Source: Cyanoderma ruficeps
Taxonomy: Eukaryota; Chordata; Aves; Passeriformes; Timaliidae
Assembly (NCBI GenBank): GCA_008694505.1
Contig: VZDJ01000219.1
Coordinates: 12,038,010 to 12,102,009 of the forward strand
Length of the DNA: 64,000 nucleotides
Reading direction: 5' to 3'
Shown: piece after piece, positions 63,621-64,000 of the stretch
How the letters are laid out: each line of letters starts with the position of its first letter
How positions within the stretch are numbered: position 1 is the first letter of the stretch
The notes under the pieces: model-generated
Databases searched by the model: none
What the model was told of the DNA's origin: nothing
The model's input: the letters and a program-made list of their open reading frames with translations, nothing else
Position numbers and translations under genes: made by a program

Positions 63621-64000
63621 GATCACAGAATATCCCAAGTTGAGAGTGAGACACAAAAATCATTGAGTTCCACTCCTGGCCCTGCACAGACACCCTGTAA
63701 ACACACCCTGTGCCTGAGAGTTGTCCAAAAACTCCTGGAGCTCTGGCAGCCTTGGAGCCATGACCATTCCCTGGGGAGCCTGGTCAGTGCCCAACCACCC
63801 CCAAAAAGGGGAAAGACCTTTTTCCTAATAGCCAACCTAAATCTCCCTTGGGTCCTGTCACTGTCCTACAGAGCAGAGATGGAAGATGCCCTTCCTGAGG
63901 AAACTGTAGACCCTACTGAGGTCTGATCTGTCTCAAGGCTGAACACACCAAGTGACCTAAGCCACTCCTCATGTGGCTTCCCCTCTAGACCCCTCAGCAT
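63621..64000 (-). repeat. CR1-type LINE fragment, runs off the window
   Basis: From ATCACAGAATATCCCAAGTTG onward, the plus strand is the reverse complement of a typical avian CR1 3' end. Landmarks are CACTCCTGGCCCTGCACAG, CTGGGGAGCCTGGTC..., TAGCCAACCTAAATCTCCC and the CACACCAAGTGACCTAAGC segment near the edge. The element points to the minus strand, inside SIMC1 intron 9. It is diverged, with small deletions. Confidence 0.88.

Overview
This is a vertebrate, almost certainly avian, nuclear window. It has intron-containing genes, GC-rich CpG-island promoters and two CR1-type LINE fragments of the kind common in birds. It carries four protein-coding genes in the order HRH2 (+), CPLX2 (+), THOC3 (-), SIMC1 (+). 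As far as I can recall this is the order on human 5q35.2, so the block looks like conserved tetrapod synteny. No prokaryotic, plasmid or phage features and no CRISPR arrays were seen.

Layout. Positions 1-14.1 kb are upstream of HRH2 and hold no recognisable conserved coding gene. A GC-rich, exon-like block with a good splice donor (about 9.10-9.28 kb) could be a 5' untranslated exon of HRH2, and a CR1 fragment lies at 13.54-13.72 kb. The single-exon HRH2 reading frame is at 14161-15249. From 15.25 to 47.8 kb there is a 33-kb gene desert with scattered AT-rich islands full of homeodomain-type motifs (candidate enhancers), a few simple repeats and one isolated CpG island at about 36.85-37.3 kb. 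A second CpG island (47.88-48.5 kb) ends in a splice donor and is the likely promoter and leader exon of CPLX2. CPLX2 is coded by three exons between 50322 and 51385, followed by a roughly 1.2-kb 3' UTR. THOC3 lies on the minus strand (six coding exons, 57039 down to 54177). It shares a short CpG-rich divergent promoter with SIMC1, whose first nine coding exons (57189-63264) fit in the window. The last SIMC1 exon or exons are beyond the right edge, and the window ends inside a CR1 element.

The genes belong to separate cellular systems: a Gs-coupled aminergic receptor, a SNARE regulator of synaptic vesicle fusion, a THO/TREX mRNA-export subunit, and a SUMO-binding partner of the SMC5/6 recruitment machinery. 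They are not an operon-like system. I found no wholly new system. The most interesting sequence-level observations are the following: loss in the HRH2 protein of the transmembrane-5 aspartate known to contact ligand in mammalian H2 receptors; an HRH2 stop codon embedded in a consensus splice donor; a GC-AG intron in THOC3; an upstream reading frame overlapping the CPLX2 start; a compact SIMC1; and several candidate regulatory islands.

Exon boundaries were worked out by hand from splice signals and reading-frame continuity against remembered mammalian proteins. No alignment or transcript data were available.
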